DNA of 64,000 bases from Hyphomonadaceae bacterium (GTDB taxonomy: Bacteria; Pseudomonadota; Alphaproteobacteria; Caulobacterales; Aquidulcibacteraceae): contig JAIELK010000022.1 of NCBI GenBank assembly GCA_019753175.1, forward strand, positions 49,574-113,573, read 5' to 3'. Below the pieces are notes generated by a model. The model was given only the letters and a program-made list of their open reading frames with translations. It did not search any database and had not been told where the DNA came from. How positions within the stretch are numbered: position 1 is the stretch's first letter; each line of letters opens with the position of its first letter. This document shows, in pieces, positions 16,542 to 25,022 of the stretch. A program made the translations under genes and the position numbers.

Positions 16542-17111
16542 ATGATTCGGAACATGGTGCTTGCGGCTGTCGCCGCCTTGGCGGTCGCCGCGTGCAATCA
16601 GCAAGGCACGGGCACAGCGTTGCCGCCGGTGCAGCCGGGCGCGCAGGCGCCGTCGACGCAAGCTTCGCAACCGGCGCCGGCGCAGCAGGCCAACGTCACA
16701 GCCGAGGTGCGCCAGCAGCTGATCGACAATATCGGCCAACAGCTCAATCAGATCGCGCAGAACTTCGCCGCCGGCGCGCAGCCGCCGCAAGGCTTCACCG
16801 ATCAGATCGTGCCAATGCAGCCGGCGACCGATCATCGCTTCGACATCGCGCTCACCGCCGGCGGCGCTTACACGTTCATCGGCGCCTGCGACGGCGATTG
16901 CACCAATGTTGATATTGAGCTGATCGATCGCCGGACTGGCGGCGTCGTCGCGTCCGATATGCTGCCGGACGATTATCCGGTTGTGAACTTCACCGCCCCC
17001 GCGAATGGTCAGTACATCGTGCGCCTGCTGATGCAGCAATGCACGGTCGCGCCGTGCTATGCCGGCGCGCGCGTGCTGCAGCAAGGCGCCGGCGGCGCCG
17101 GGCCGAAGTGA
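16542..17111 (+). CDS. Hypothetical lipoprotein, 189 residues
   Basis: The N-terminus MIRNMVLAAVAALAVAAC is a short lipoprotein signal with lipobox VAAC and likely acylation at Cys18. A Pro/Gln/Ala-rich spacer follows to about residue 50, then a helical segment (EVRQQLIDNIGQQLNQIAQ) and a beta-rich C-terminal domain (DHRFDIALTAGGAYTFIGAC, GQYIVRLLMQQC) with four cysteines that could form disulphides. The C-terminal part resembles small pre-peptidase-like domains. A clear site AAGGAGGAGG precedes the ATG. Function unknown; likely held at the inner or outer membrane facing the periplasm. Confidence 0.75.
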   Translation: MIRNMVLAAVAALAVAACNQQGTGTALPPVQPGAQAPSTQASQPAPAQQANVTAEVRQQLIDNIGQQLNQIAQNFAAGAQPPQGFTDQIVPMQPATDHRFDIALTAGGAYTFIGACDGDCTNVDIELIDRRTGGVVASDMLPDDYPVVNFTAPANGQYIVRLLMQQCTVAPCYAGARVLQQGAGGAGPK

Positions 17112-17124
17112 TCACGCCAATGGA

Positions 17125-17556
17125 TTAGGCGTAGGGGTAGCAGGCCTCGCGGCTGAGCTCGAGACTGAAGTGACGCGCCAGCGCCTCAATCGCTGGCGCG
17201 TTCTCTTCGTACGGATCGCCGTTGTCGGGCCCGACAATGATGCAGCGGAAATTGCCTTGGTTGCGGCCTTGCGGCGGCAGCATGGCGGTGACGAGCCCGG
17301 CGCCGTCGTCGGCGCGCAGCGTGAGGAACAACGGCATCGACCGGGCGACATGGTCTTTCAGCCCAATCGCCTGTTCGAATGAGGCTGCGCTCGGCGGCGC
17401 CTGATAGCTCTCGCGCGCGGCCTCTGCGTGGCGCTTGAAATACTTGTCCACGGCGTGGTGCATCAGCGCCGCTTCGGCCTCGGCTTCCGCTTCGGTTTCA
17501 AGTCTGAACCAAGTGGCGCCGCCAGGCGCATCGCAGATGTAGCGCATCGCTCTCAT
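17125..17556 (-). CDS. Hypothetical protein, about 143 residues
   Basis: Not recognised. It is convergent with the lipoprotein gene, 13 bases away. The N-terminus RYICDAPGGATWFRLETEAE followed by a long acidic helix suggests a cytoplasmic protein without signal peptide; the middle (FLTLRADDGAGLVTAMLPP) is beta-like. An in-frame ATG three codons into the gene (17545-17547) is an alternative start. A strong GC hairpin sits only six bases before the first ATG, so translation may depend on structure there. Codon use matches neighbours, supporting a real gene, but no motif gives a function. Confidence 0.6.
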   Translation of the reverse strand: MRAMRYICDAPGGATWFRLETEAEAEAEAALMHHAVDKYFKRHAEAARESYQAPPSAASFEQAIGLKDHVARSMPLFLTLRADDGAGLVTAMLPPQGRNQGNFRCIIVGPDNGDPYEENAPAIEALARHFSLELSREACYPYA

Positions 17557-17562
17557 ATAGTT

Positions 17563-17597
17563 CCGGCGCCGGGTTCACGTAACGGACCCGGCGCCGG
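17563..17597 (-). terminator. Strong hairpin between two minus-strand genes
   Basis: Perfect 12-bp stem CCGGCGCCGGGT / ACCCGGCGCCGG with an 11-base loop, directly downstream of the Tyr/Arg-rich protein gene and just before the start of the 17556-17125 gene. There is no T-run, so it may be a weak terminator or a translation-affecting structure. Confidence 0.5.
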
Positions 17598-17628
17598 CGA
17601 AGCTGCATTGTTGTCGGCGAAGCACGCC

Positions 17629-18054
17629 TTAGCAGGGCACGTCCACATAGACGTAGCGGCGCGCATAGCGGTCCCACTGCCGCTCACGGCGCCAGCATTC
17701 CTGCCGCGGCTCGACATAACCTTGGTCGTAGTAGCGGTCGTTGCGGCGGTTGGCGTAGGGATCGTAGGCATAGCGGTCGTCGTAACGGCGCTGCTCGGAT
17801 TGCGCGGCCGCGCCGATTGCGAGCCCGAGCACAAGGCCAATGACGCCCGCGGCGATGGCTTCGTCGTCGTCGTTGTCGCGGCGATGGCGGCGGTCGTAAT
17901 AGCCGTCCCGGCAGCCGTACCGGTCGTAGCGGCAATCGTAATAGTCGCGGTCGCGCCAGCGATCCCGCTCGTGCTCGGCGGCCGCGGGGACTGGGGCGAG
18001 GACCGTCATCGCCAAGACGGCGGCGGCGGCCAAGCTAATGAATTTTCGCATCAT
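17629..18054 (-). CDS. Exported Tyr/Arg/Asp-rich protein with glycine-zipper segment
   Basis: About 141 residues. MMRKFISLAAAAVLAMTVLA then APVPAAA is a Sec signal peptide. The mature part is packed with R, Y and D (RWRDRDYYDCRYDRYG, YDRRHRRDNDDD), then has a single hydrophobic Gly/Ala segment AIAAGVIGLVLGLAIGAAA that resembles glycine-zipper helices of outer-membrane associated proteins, followed by another Tyr/Arg-rich stretch ending CWRRERQWDRYARRYVY. The start is ATG at 18052-18054, with GGGAG upstream; the next codon is also ATG. Function unknown; it may bind surface polymers or act as an envelope stress protein. Confidence 0.72.
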   Translation of the reverse strand: MMRKFISLAAAAVLAMTVLAPVPAAAEHERDRWRDRDYYDCRYDRYGCRDGYYDRRHRRDNDDDEAIAAGVIGLVLGLAIGAAAQSEQRRYDDRYAYDPYANRRNDRYYDQGYVEPRQECWRRERQWDRYARRYVYVDVPC

Positions 18055-18136
18055 GGAACGCACTCCCAGCCGAACCTTGTGCCGCCGCTGGGCTGAACGC
18101 TGGCTGAATCCCGCCATTCAGGTTGCGTGCAAAGCA

Positions 18137-18169
18137 AAGCGCGCGTGGGCGGGTAACCCACGCGCGCTT
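18137..18169 (-). terminator. Rho-independent-like terminator of the M3 peptidase gene
   Basis: On the minus strand AAGCGCGCGTGGG pairs perfectly with CCCACGCGCGCTT across a 7-base loop, followed by TGCTTTGC. It begins 22 bases after the peptidase stop and lies before the next minus-strand gene. Confidence 0.65.
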
Positions 18170-18190
18170 CGGCTCTCTAGCCTTTCCGTT

Positions 18191-20395
18191 CTACTGGGCG
18201 CCCGAACCGCTCGTGCCGTCGGTCGGGAAATTGCGCGACCGCAACAGCGCGTTGACGTCCGGATCGCGGCCGCGGAAGCGGCGATACGCCTCCGCCCGGT
18301 CAGAGGAATTGCCTTCGCCGAGGATGATGTTGCGCATCCCCGCCGCCACGGTCGGATCGAACACGTTGCCGGTGCTTTCGAAGTATTCCCAGGTGTCGGC
18401 GTCCATCACCTCGGACCACAGGTAGGAGTAATAGCCAGCCGAATAGGCGTCGCTGGAGAATAAGTGCCCGAACTGGGGCAGGCGGTGACGCATCACCATT
18501 TCGCGGGGCATGCCGAGGCGTGTCAGCGTTTCGCGTTCGAACGCGTCGACATCGGTGACCGGCTCGGCGCGGTTGTGCAGGGCCATATCGACCAGAGCGG
18601 AGGACAGGTACTCGACCGTGGCGTAGCCCTGATTGAAGGTCGCCGCGTTGTTGACGCGCTCCACCAGCGCCTGTGGCATCGGTTGGCCGGTCTGATAGTG
18701 ACGCGCGAACTGGTCGAGGATCGGCCGCGTCAGCACCCAATGCTCGTGCACCTGGCTGGGATACTCGACGTAATCGCGCGGCGTGTTGGCGAGGCCAGGA
18801 TAGTTCACGGTCGAGACCAGATAGTGGATCGCGTGCCCGAACTCGTGGAACAGCGTTTGTGCGTCGTCGAGCGAGATCAGCACCGGCTCTCCCGGCGCGC
18901 CGCGCACGAAGTTGTTGTTGTTGGACGTCAGCGGCGTGCGCTGTTCGTCGAAGGTCTCATGGAGGCGATAGGTGGTCATCCACGCGCCCGAGCGCTTGCC
19001 CGTGCGCGCGAAGTTGTCGAGATAGAACAGTCCTTGATAGGAGCCGTCTCGATCGTGCACCTCGAACACCCGCACCGAAGGCTCGAACACCGGCACTTGA
19101 CCGGTGATCTCGGTGAATGACAGCCCATAGAGCTGGTTGGCCATGTAGAAGGCGCCGTTCACCATGTTGTTGAGTTCGAAGTACGGGCGAAGCTCGTTCT
19201 GATCGAGATCATAGCGGTCGCGGCGGACCTGTTCGGCGTAATAGAGATAATCCCATGGCTCGATGGTGATGCCGGCGCGCTGGCGATTGGCGATCGCCTG
19301 CATGTCGGCGACTTCCTCGCGCACCCGCGCCACTGCCGGATGCCAGACCCGTTCCATCAAAGTCTGTGCGTTGACGGGATCGCGCGCCATGGTGTCGGCC
19401 ATGCGCAGATGCGCGTGCGTCGGGAAGCCCAGGATTTGGGCCCGCTCAGCGCGCAGCCGCAGGATGTCGGCGATGACCGAGTTGGTGTCGTTGGCGTCGC
19501 CGTTGTCGCCGCGGTTCTTGAATGCGCGCCAGACCTGCTCGCGCAGGCGGCGATTGGAAGAGAAAGTCAGGAACGGGTCGACGCTCGAGCGCGTGTTCAC
19601 AACCGCCCACTGGCCGGGGCGACCGCGTTCGACCGCGGCGGCGGCGTAGGCGTCGATCATGTTTGGCGGCAGCCCGGCAAGGTCGCGGCGGCGGGTGATG
19701 AAGATGGCGCTGTTCTCATCCGCGAGCAGGCGACGGCCGAAATCGGCGAACTTCGAAGCCAGTTCTTCGTTGATCGCTCCCAGCCGCGCTTGCTGCTCGG
19801 GTGTGGCGCCAGCGCCCGCGCGCACGAACTGATCGTGAGTGCGCTCAAGCAGGCGCAATTGCTCGGCGGTCAGCCCGAGGCTGGTGCGGCGCTGATGCAG
19901 GTTGTCGATGCGCGCAAACAGATCGCGATTGAAGACGATGCGGTTGAACGCCGCCGTTAGCCGCGGCGACCACTCGGCTTCGAGCGTCTGCACGGCTTCG
20001 TTGCTGACATTGTCCGTCATGACGCCGAACACGTTGGTGGCGCGGTCGAGATGGCGGCCGGAACGCTCCATGGCGGCGATGGTGTTGTCGAACGTCGGCG
20101 GCGCGGGGTTGGTCGCAATCGCGTTGATCTCCGCCGCTTGGAGGGTGATGCCAAGTTCAAACGCCGCTGGAATGAGCTCTGGGCGCGCCTGGTCCCAGGG
20201 CGGGACGCCGCCATGGGGACCGCTCCATGGCTGCAACAGCGGGGTCTGATTGGCTTGGGCGGTCAGGCGCGCAACCTCCGCTTGCGCGGCTTCGTGCTCG
20301 GCGCTGGAAGCGACAGTATCGGCGCCGCTGGTTGCACATGCCGCGAGCATGGGGGCGCTGGCGGCGAGGCAAGCGGCGAGGATGAATTTTCGCAT
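18191..20395 (-). CDS. M3 family metallopeptidase (peptidyl-dipeptidase Dcp type), lipoprotein
   Basis: Zinc oligopeptidase of about 734 residues. The zinc motif HEFGH is in DDAQTLFHEFGHAIHYL, and the third ligand Glu follows in RDYVEYPSQVHEHW, as in thimet-type M3 enzymes. The N-terminus MRKFILAACLAASAPMLAAC is a lipoprotein signal with lipobox LAAC, so the enzyme is membrane-anchored in the periplasm and probably trims peptides there. The ATG at 20393-20395 was chosen for this signal and the GGGAG site before it; the frame is open 43 codons further upstream. A hairpin terminator follows at 18137-18169. Confidence 0.92.
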   Translation of the reverse strand: MRKFILAACLAASAPMLAACATSGADTVASSAEHEAAQAEVARLTAQANQTPLLQPWSGPHGGVPPWDQARPELIPAAFELGITLQAAEINAIATNPAPPTFDNTIAAMERSGRHLDRATNVFGVMTDNVSNEAVQTLEAEWSPRLTAAFNRIVFNRDLFARIDNLHQRRTSLGLTAEQLRLLERTHDQFVRAGAGATPEQQARLGAINEELASKFADFGRRLLADENSAIFITRRRDLAGLPPNMIDAYAAAAVERGRPGQWAVVNTRSSVDPFLTFSSNRRLREQVWRAFKNRGDNGDANDTNSVIADILRLRAERAQILGFPTHAHLRMADTMARDPVNAQTLMERVWHPAVARVREEVADMQAIANRQRAGITIEPWDYLYYAEQVRRDRYDLDQNELRPYFELNNMVNGAFYMANQLYGLSFTEITGQVPVFEPSVRVFEVHDRDGSYQGLFYLDNFARTGKRSGAWMTTYRLHETFDEQRTPLTSNNNNFVRGAPGEPVLISLDDAQTLFHEFGHAIHYLVSTVNYPGLANTPRDYVEYPSQVHEHWVLTRPILDQFARHYQTGQPMPQALVERVNNAATFNQGYATVEYLSSALVDMALHNRAEPVTDVDAFERETLTRLGMPREMVMRHRLPQFGHLFSSDAYSAGYYSYLWSEVMDADTWEYFESTGNVFDPTVAAGMRNIILGEGNSSDRAEAYRRFRGRDPDVNALLRSRNFPTDGTSGSGAQ

Positions 20396-20595
20396 GAGGA
20401 CTCCCTGTGAAAAACTCTGTGTCGGCAGAAGTCGGCCTTTAGGGCGAGGATTTTGGCCGCCGCTCCCCTTTCGGGCAAGCGTGACCGCGTCTGCACGCGA
20501 CGAACCGGACCCTGGTGACGACAAGCGGATCGGGCGCCTTTGTGTCGGCGGCAGGTCCTGCTACCAACACAGGCTCGACTTTGAAAGGGGACGCT

Positions 20596-21225
20596 ATGCG
20601 CCGTTTCGCACTCATCCTGGGATCGATCGCCATCTTGGCCGCATGCAGCCCGAGCGCGCCAACGGCTGAGGCGCCTGCGGCGGGCGCGGCCTTCCCGGAC
20701 CTTGGCCAGGCCGCCTATCGCGCGGAAGGCCGCATCATGCGGGAGGGGCAGTCGGTCCCGATTGTGATGATCCGGGACGGGGCGAATTTCCGCATGGAGA
20801 TCAGCATCGACCAGGGGCAGACGGTCATCATTCGCAACGGCCAGACAGGCGAAAGCTACAGCATCGTCAACGCCGCCGGGCGAACTATGGCGCTGCGTAT
20901 GAGCAATGATGCGATCTCCGACCCGAACGCGGGCTGGGACGCTGCCGACACGGCGACGATGACCAACACCGGAAACTGCAGCGGCGCCGGTCTCAGCGGA
21001 ACCGAATGGACCCGCACCGATGCCGACGGCGCCGTCAGCACCGGGTGCGTGACGCAAAATGGAATTCTGCTGCGGGCGACCAAGAACGGCGAGACGGTTT
21101 GGGAAACCACCAGCGTCCAGGCCGGACCGCAAAGCCCGGACCTGTTTCAGTTGCCGCCGGGCGTCCAGGTGATGGACATGAACAACATCCGCGGCATGGC
21201 GGAAGCCATGCGCGGGGGCCAATAA
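20596..21225 (+). CDS. Hypothetical lipoprotein, DUF4412-like
   Basis: About 209 residues. MRRFALILGSIAILAAC is a lipoprotein signal (lipobox LAAC). The mature protein is beta-rich with regular strands: YRAEGRIMREGQSVPIVMI, NFRMEISIDQGQTVIIRNG and ESYSIVNAAGRTMALRM, a pattern like the LolA-type half-barrels in DUF4412 proteins that test or carry membrane lipids. Cysteines at GNCSGAG and STGCVTQ may pair. The start is the ATG after GAAAGGGGACGCT. The gene is divergent from the M3 peptidase with about 200 bases between them. Function is uncertain. Confidence 0.75.
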   Translation: MRRFALILGSIAILAACSPSAPTAEAPAAGAAFPDLGQAAYRAEGRIMREGQSVPIVMIRDGANFRMEISIDQGQTVIIRNGQTGESYSIVNAAGRTMALRMSNDAISDPNAGWDAADTATMTNTGNCSGAGLSGTEWTRTDADGAVSTGCVTQNGILLRATKNGETVWETTSVQAGPQSPDLFQLPPGVQVMDMNNIRGMAEAMRGGQ

Positions 21226-21315
21226 ACGCGGCCTTTACGCTGGTGGCGCCAATCCCCGTTGTATGCTGCGCTGCGGCGGGTTAGAGGACACAGTTTGCGA
21301 GAGCACGGGCGCTAA

Positions 21316-22431
21316 ATGGTTAATATCACAGCAGCGATGGCGTTTGCGCCCGAGTTGGCGTCCCGCCTGATGCGGCTGCTTCCGCGTGAGTTTCAAGAGG
21401 CGTTCGTGCAGTCGCCGAACGTCTTCATGCTGTTCACGTCGATGGGACTCGCCGCCGTTCTGGTCGCGGCGTTTTGGATGCTGACCGGCATGGGCAAGGC
21501 CAGCAGCGCTGCGCGCATTGCGTTGCGCGCGCAAGCGCTCCGACGCGGGAAGGATCATCGCCCGCTTATTCTCATCGCGGAAGTCGAAGGCGGATCGCAC
21601 GGGCTGCGCCAGGAAATGAAGGAAGCGGTCGAGGACAATTTCGGCCTGTTCTCTTTCGAGAGCGACGTTCAGGTTGACCTGTTTCCAATCCGGCTGAAGA
21701 CGGTTTCGCCCACGGCCCACCCCGAGACGCGCCGGCGCATCGCGGTCGAGGCCGCCGATGCTTTGGAGCGCTCTTCGGCGGATGTCATCGTTTGGGGCAA
21801 GCGCAACATCTTCGGCAAGCTTGACCTCCGCCTGACGACGCTTCCGGGATACGGCCGCACGCATGAAGTGCAGCATTTCGAACTGGATTGGCGCGTGGGC
21901 CGGCCAGACGAAGCGGTGCAGCGGGCACTGGCGTTCGCGATGGCGCGCAAGGCGCGACCGGTGCTGCACCGCCCGCAGGACTACAAGCCCGATCGCCTGC
22001 AACCGATCGTCGAAGCGCTGGACAAGATGGTCGACGCGCGGCCGGTTGAGATCAGCGACAACCTGCAACTCGATATTCTCTCCGACTTCGCGTCTGGCGC
22101 CTTGAGCCTGGGCGAACGCGGCGGTCACATCAAATGGCTGTCGAAATCATTGGAGGCGCGTCAGTCCTATTTGGACCGCGTCGATCGCACCACCGATCCG
22201 CTCGCCTGGGGGTCGGCGCAACAGGAGATCGGCCGCGCGCTGACAGCGCTGGGCGAGCGTGAGGGCGCGCGCGACAAACTGGAAGAGGGCGCGGCCCGGC
22301 TGCGCCTGGCCATGGACGCGCTGCGCTCCACCGATTCACTGCAGCAGGCTGAAGTGGCGCTGCGGGCGCTGCAACGCGCCGAGGCGACGCTGCAGCAACG
22401 CCGCCGCGTCGGGCTCCGCTGGCCGGGCTAA
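21316..22431 (+). CDS. Membrane-anchored hypothetical protein with helical C-terminal region
   Basis: A 371-residue protein. An amphipathic N-terminus is followed by one membrane helix, LFTSMGLAAVLVAAFWMLTG (about residues 40-60), then a basic stretch (RIALRAQALRRGKDHRP). A globular alpha/beta part follows (LILIAEVEGGSHGL, DVIVWGKRNIFGKLDLRL), and the last 150 residues are helical with TPR-like spacing (GSAQQEIGRALTALGEREGA, LQQAEVALRALQRAEATL). The body resembles proteins with a cytoplasmic sensor-like domain, but no named family comes to mind. It is followed on the same strand by a small membrane protein. Confidence 0.65.
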   Translation: MVNITAAMAFAPELASRLMRLLPREFQEAFVQSPNVFMLFTSMGLAAVLVAAFWMLTGMGKASSAARIALRAQALRRGKDHRPLILIAEVEGGSHGLRQEMKEAVEDNFGLFSFESDVQVDLFPIRLKTVSPTAHPETRRRIAVEAADALERSSADVIVWGKRNIFGKLDLRLTTLPGYGRTHEVQHFELDWRVGRPDEAVQRALAFAMARKARPVLHRPQDYKPDRLQPIVEALDKMVDARPVEISDNLQLDILSDFASGALSLGERGGHIKWLSKSLEARQSYLDRVDRTTDPLAWGSAQQEIGRALTALGEREGARDKLEEGAARLRLAMDALRSTDSLQQAEVALRALQRAEATLQQRRRVGLRWPG

Positions 22432-22534
22432 ACGCGGGCTACGCGCGGACAACGCGGAAGCGAACGCAGGGACGCCTTGACGCGCGACGAGTTGGCGCCT
22501 GACGCACCCGAACGTGTTGCCTCATGTTGGTTGC

Positions 22535-22996
22535 ATGACACTGCAAGGTGAGGCGCGCGCCAAAGCTCTGTGGGCGGCGGGCGTTGTGGCGACCTTCGTG
22601 CTTTTCGGCGGCCTGATCGGCGGCCTTGTGATCGGGCTGGGGATACCGCTCATTGCAATGGCGGCGCAATGGCCGGCGAGTTCAGAGTCGGTGCTTCTAC
22701 TCCCGGGTTTGGGTGCGCTCGCCGGTGCTTACGGCATCATCATAGGCTTACCGGCGTCGCTGCTCACGAGCGCGGCCTACCTGATCGGCCGCGGAACTAT
22801 GAGGCGGCGGTGGCGACTGACCGCCTTCGGCGCGATGACAAGCGCGCTCTGGGGGGCGGCGCTCGCTGAGGTGACGTCTCAGTCGTCGGCGAGCCCTGCG
22901 ACTTATGCGACCATGGCCGCCATGTTCGCAGTGTGCGGTGCGTTGGCGACGATTGTATGCTTCTCGCTGATTAAGCCGTTTGGCGGCTCACGGTGA
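22535..22996 (+). CDS. Hypothetical four-helix membrane protein
   Basis: About 153 residues with four hydrophobic helices: LWAAGVVATFVLFGGLIGGL, VLLLPGLGALAGAYGIIIGL, AFGAMTSALWGAALAEV and MAAMFAVCGALATIVCFSL. The ATG at 22535 is used; a TTG seven codons earlier would only add a short non-hydrophobic leader. A basic cluster RGTMRRRWR between helices 2 and 3 suggests a cytoplasmic loop. It ends directly against the stop of hemF, which runs the other way, leaving no space for a terminator. Function unknown. Confidence 0.65.
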   Translation: MTLQGEARAKALWAAGVVATFVLFGGLIGGLVIGLGIPLIAMAAQWPASSESVLLLPGLGALAGAYGIIIGLPASLLTSAAYLIGRGTMRRRWRLTAFGAMTSALWGAALAEVTSQSSASPATYATMAAMFAVCGALATIVCFSLIKPFGGSR

Positions 22997-23872
22997 TCAA
23001 GGCCACTTCACCACCGGCGGCATAGACGAGAGGATGCTCTCGACATTGCCGCCGGTCTTCAGCCCGAAGGTGGTGCCGCGGTCGTAGAGCAGATTGTACT
23101 CCACGTAGCGGCCGCGCTGGATCAGTTGCTCATCGCGTTCGGCTTCGCTCCACGGCTCGTGCATGTGGCGGCGCAGGATCACGGGATAGACCTCCAGAAA
23201 GGTGCGGCCGACATCCTGGGTGAAGGCGAAGTCGCGCTCCCAATCTCCGCTATTGTGATGATCGTAGAAGATGCCGCCGACGCCCCGCGGCTCTTTGCGG
23301 TGCGCGAGCCAGAAATATTCGTCGGCCCATTGCTTGTAGCGGGAATAGAGATCGCTTCCGTGCTTGTCGCAGCAGACGCGGTAGGCGGCGTGGAAGGCGC
23401 GCGCGTCGTCGTGGTTTTCGTCACGCTGATAGGCTTGCGTGGGGTTGAGATCGCCGCCGCCGCCGAACCACCATTCGGTGGTGACGATGTGGCGCGTGTT
23501 CATGTGCGCGGCGGGGCAGTGCGGATTGCGCATGTGCGCGATGAGCGAAATGCCCGACGCCCAGAAACGCGGATCGTCGGCGGCGCCCTTAACTTGCTTG
23601 GCGAAGTCGGCGCTGAACTCGCCGTGGACGGTCGATACATGCACGCCGACTTTTTCGAAGAAGCGGCCACGCATCATGCCGGCGACACCGCCGCCTTGGT
23701 CGCTCATGCCGTCGCCCCGCCGCCAGGGGGTTCTGACAAACCGACCCGGCTCGCCGGGATACAGCGACGCCGGCGCCTCGTCTTCGAGTGCTTCGAACGC
23801 GGCGCAAATGTCGTCACGCAAGGTTTCGAACCAGGCGCGGGCGCGGGCTTTACGGGCGTCTGTTTCGCTCAA
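22997..23872 (-). CDS. hemF: Oxygen-dependent coproporphyrinogen-III oxidase
   Basis: Converts coproporphyrinogen III to protoporphyrinogen IX with O2 in the cytoplasm, a late step of haem synthesis. About 291 residues with the family's conserved blocks: [64 protein letters not shown] and [20 protein letters not shown]. The start is taken as TTG at 23870-23872, overlapping the trmL stop (TTGA) with GGGAGAAG upstream; a TTG five codons earlier (23887) is the alternative. It sits beside the cytochrome bc1 operon, a setting that ties haem supply to haem use. Confidence 0.93.
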   Translation of the reverse strand: MSETDARKARARAWFETLRDDICAAFEALEDEAPASLYPGEPGRFVRTPWRRGDGMSDQGGGVAGMMRGRFFEKVGVHVSTVHGEFSADFAKQVKGAADDPRFWASGISLIAHMRNPHCPAAHMNTRHIVTTEWWFGGGGDLNPTQAYQRDENHDDARAFHAAYRVCCDKHGSDLYSRYKQWADEYFWLAHRKEPRGVGGIFYDHHNSGDWERDFAFTQDVGRTFLEVYPVILRRHMHEPWSEAERDEQLIQRGRYVEYNLLYDRGTTFGLKTGGNVESILSSMPPVVKWP

Positions 23873-24333
23873 TCCAGCTTCTCCCAAGCCCCGGTCTGGC
23901 GCATCGCCTCCGTTAGCACCACGGCGGCGGCGGCAACGACATTGAGCGAGCGCAGTCCGCGCGCCATCGGTACCCGGACGCTGGCCTGCGCCGCCTCATA
24001 GAGTTCGCCCGGCGAGCCGGCGCTCTCGCGGCCGAAGATCAGCGTGTCGCCTGTGGAGAACGAGAAGTCTTGGAATGAAACGGCGCCGTCGGTCTCCACT
24101 AGCACCAGCCGCCCTCCCTCCCGTTCGGGTGCGGCGCGGAAGGCGGCGAAACTGGCATGCCGGGTGATCCTGGCCTTGTCGCCATAGTCGAGCGCCGATC
24201 GTTTGAGCGCCGCATCGGTCAGTGGGAAGCCGCACGGCTCGATCACCTCCAAAGCCAGCCCCAGGCATGCTGAGAGACGAATGGCCGCGCCGAGATTCTG
24301 CGGGATGTCAGGTTGATACAACGCGAGGCGCAC
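23869..24333 (-). CDS. trmL: tRNA (cytidine(34)-2'-O)-methyltransferase TrmL
   Basis: SPOUT-fold methyltransferase of 154 residues that methylates the wobble base of leucine tRNAs. The N-terminus [20 protein letters not shown] and the SAM-binding knot motifs [16 protein letters not shown] and [20 protein letters not shown] are the standard three SpoU motifs for TrmL. The last codons overlap hemF by four bases, so the two are co-translated. It is divergent from petA across about 120 bases that must hold both promoters. A tRNA-Leu gene, one substrate class, lies elsewhere in the window. Confidence 0.93.
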   Translation of the reverse strand: MRLALYQPDIPQNLGAAIRLSACLGLALEVIEPCGFPLTDAALKRSALDYGDKARITRHASFAAFRAAPEREGGRLVLVETDGAVSFQDFSFSTGDTLIFGRESAGSPGELYEAAQASVRVPMARGLRSLNVVAAAAVVLTEAMRQTGAWEKLD

Positions 24334-24451
24334 GTTACAGCCTCCAACGCCGGTGAAGGGGAATCGGGGAGGGCGCGTGCGGCTTCACGCCACGCGCGAG
24401 GCGTGCCCGGATTAGCCTAATTTCATGGGCGAACCAAGTCGGGAGAGAGCT

Positions 24452-25009
24452 GTGTCGGCAGCGACCAATCAAGCGCACGCGGGCGAGGAGGGCACGCGGC
24501 GCGACTTCATCTACATCGCGGCGGGGGCTGCCGCTGCTGTGGGCGCGGCGGCCACGATCTGGCCGTTCATCGATCAGATGAACCCCGCGGCCGATACGCT
24601 GGCGCTGTCCACGACGGAGGTCGATCTCTCCGCGGTCGTTGTCGGGCAGCAGATCAAGGTGATGTGGCAGGGCAAGCCTGTATTCGTGCGCCATCGGACT
24701 GCCGCTGAGATCGCCGCTGCGCAGCGCGACGATTACGCCAATCTGAAAGATCCCCAGCATGACGCCGAACGGCTGCTGCAGGAGAACGGCCAGCCCGGCA
24801 AGGCCGAGTGGCTGATCCTGCAAGCAAGCTGCACGCACCTGGGCTGTGTGCCGACTTTTGTGACGGGTTCGTCCTATGGCGGCTGGTTCTGCCCGTGCCA
24901 TGGCTCGGACTACGACACGTCGGGCCGCATTCGCCGCGGGCCGGCGCCGCGGAATCTCGATGTCGCGCCGTATGTGTTCGTCACCGACACATCCATCCGC
25001 ATCGGCTGA
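24452..25009 (+). CDS. petA: Ubiquinol-cytochrome c reductase Rieske iron-sulfur subunit
   Basis: Rieske subunit of the bc1 complex, passing electrons from ubiquinol to cytochrome c1. GTG at 24452 is chosen because GGGAGAG lies just before it and it gives the usual short leader to the Tat motif; ATG at 24425 would add nine residues but has no clear site. The Tat signal is [20 protein letters not shown], which stays as the membrane anchor. The [2Fe-2S] ligands are in SCTHLGC and CPCHGS (Cys, His in each; the outer cysteines form the disulphide). petB follows after 13 bases. Confidence 0.94.
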   Translation: MSAATNQAHAGEEGTRRDFIYIAAGAAAAVGAAATIWPFIDQMNPAADTLALSTTEVDLSAVVVGQQIKVMWQGKPVFVRHRTAAEIAAAQRDDYANLKDPQHDAERLLQENGQPGKAEWLILQASCTHLGCVPTFVTGSSYGGWFCPCHGSDYDTSGRIRRGPAPRNLDVAPYVFVTDTSIRIG

Positions 25010-25022
25010 GGGAGCCAGACAC

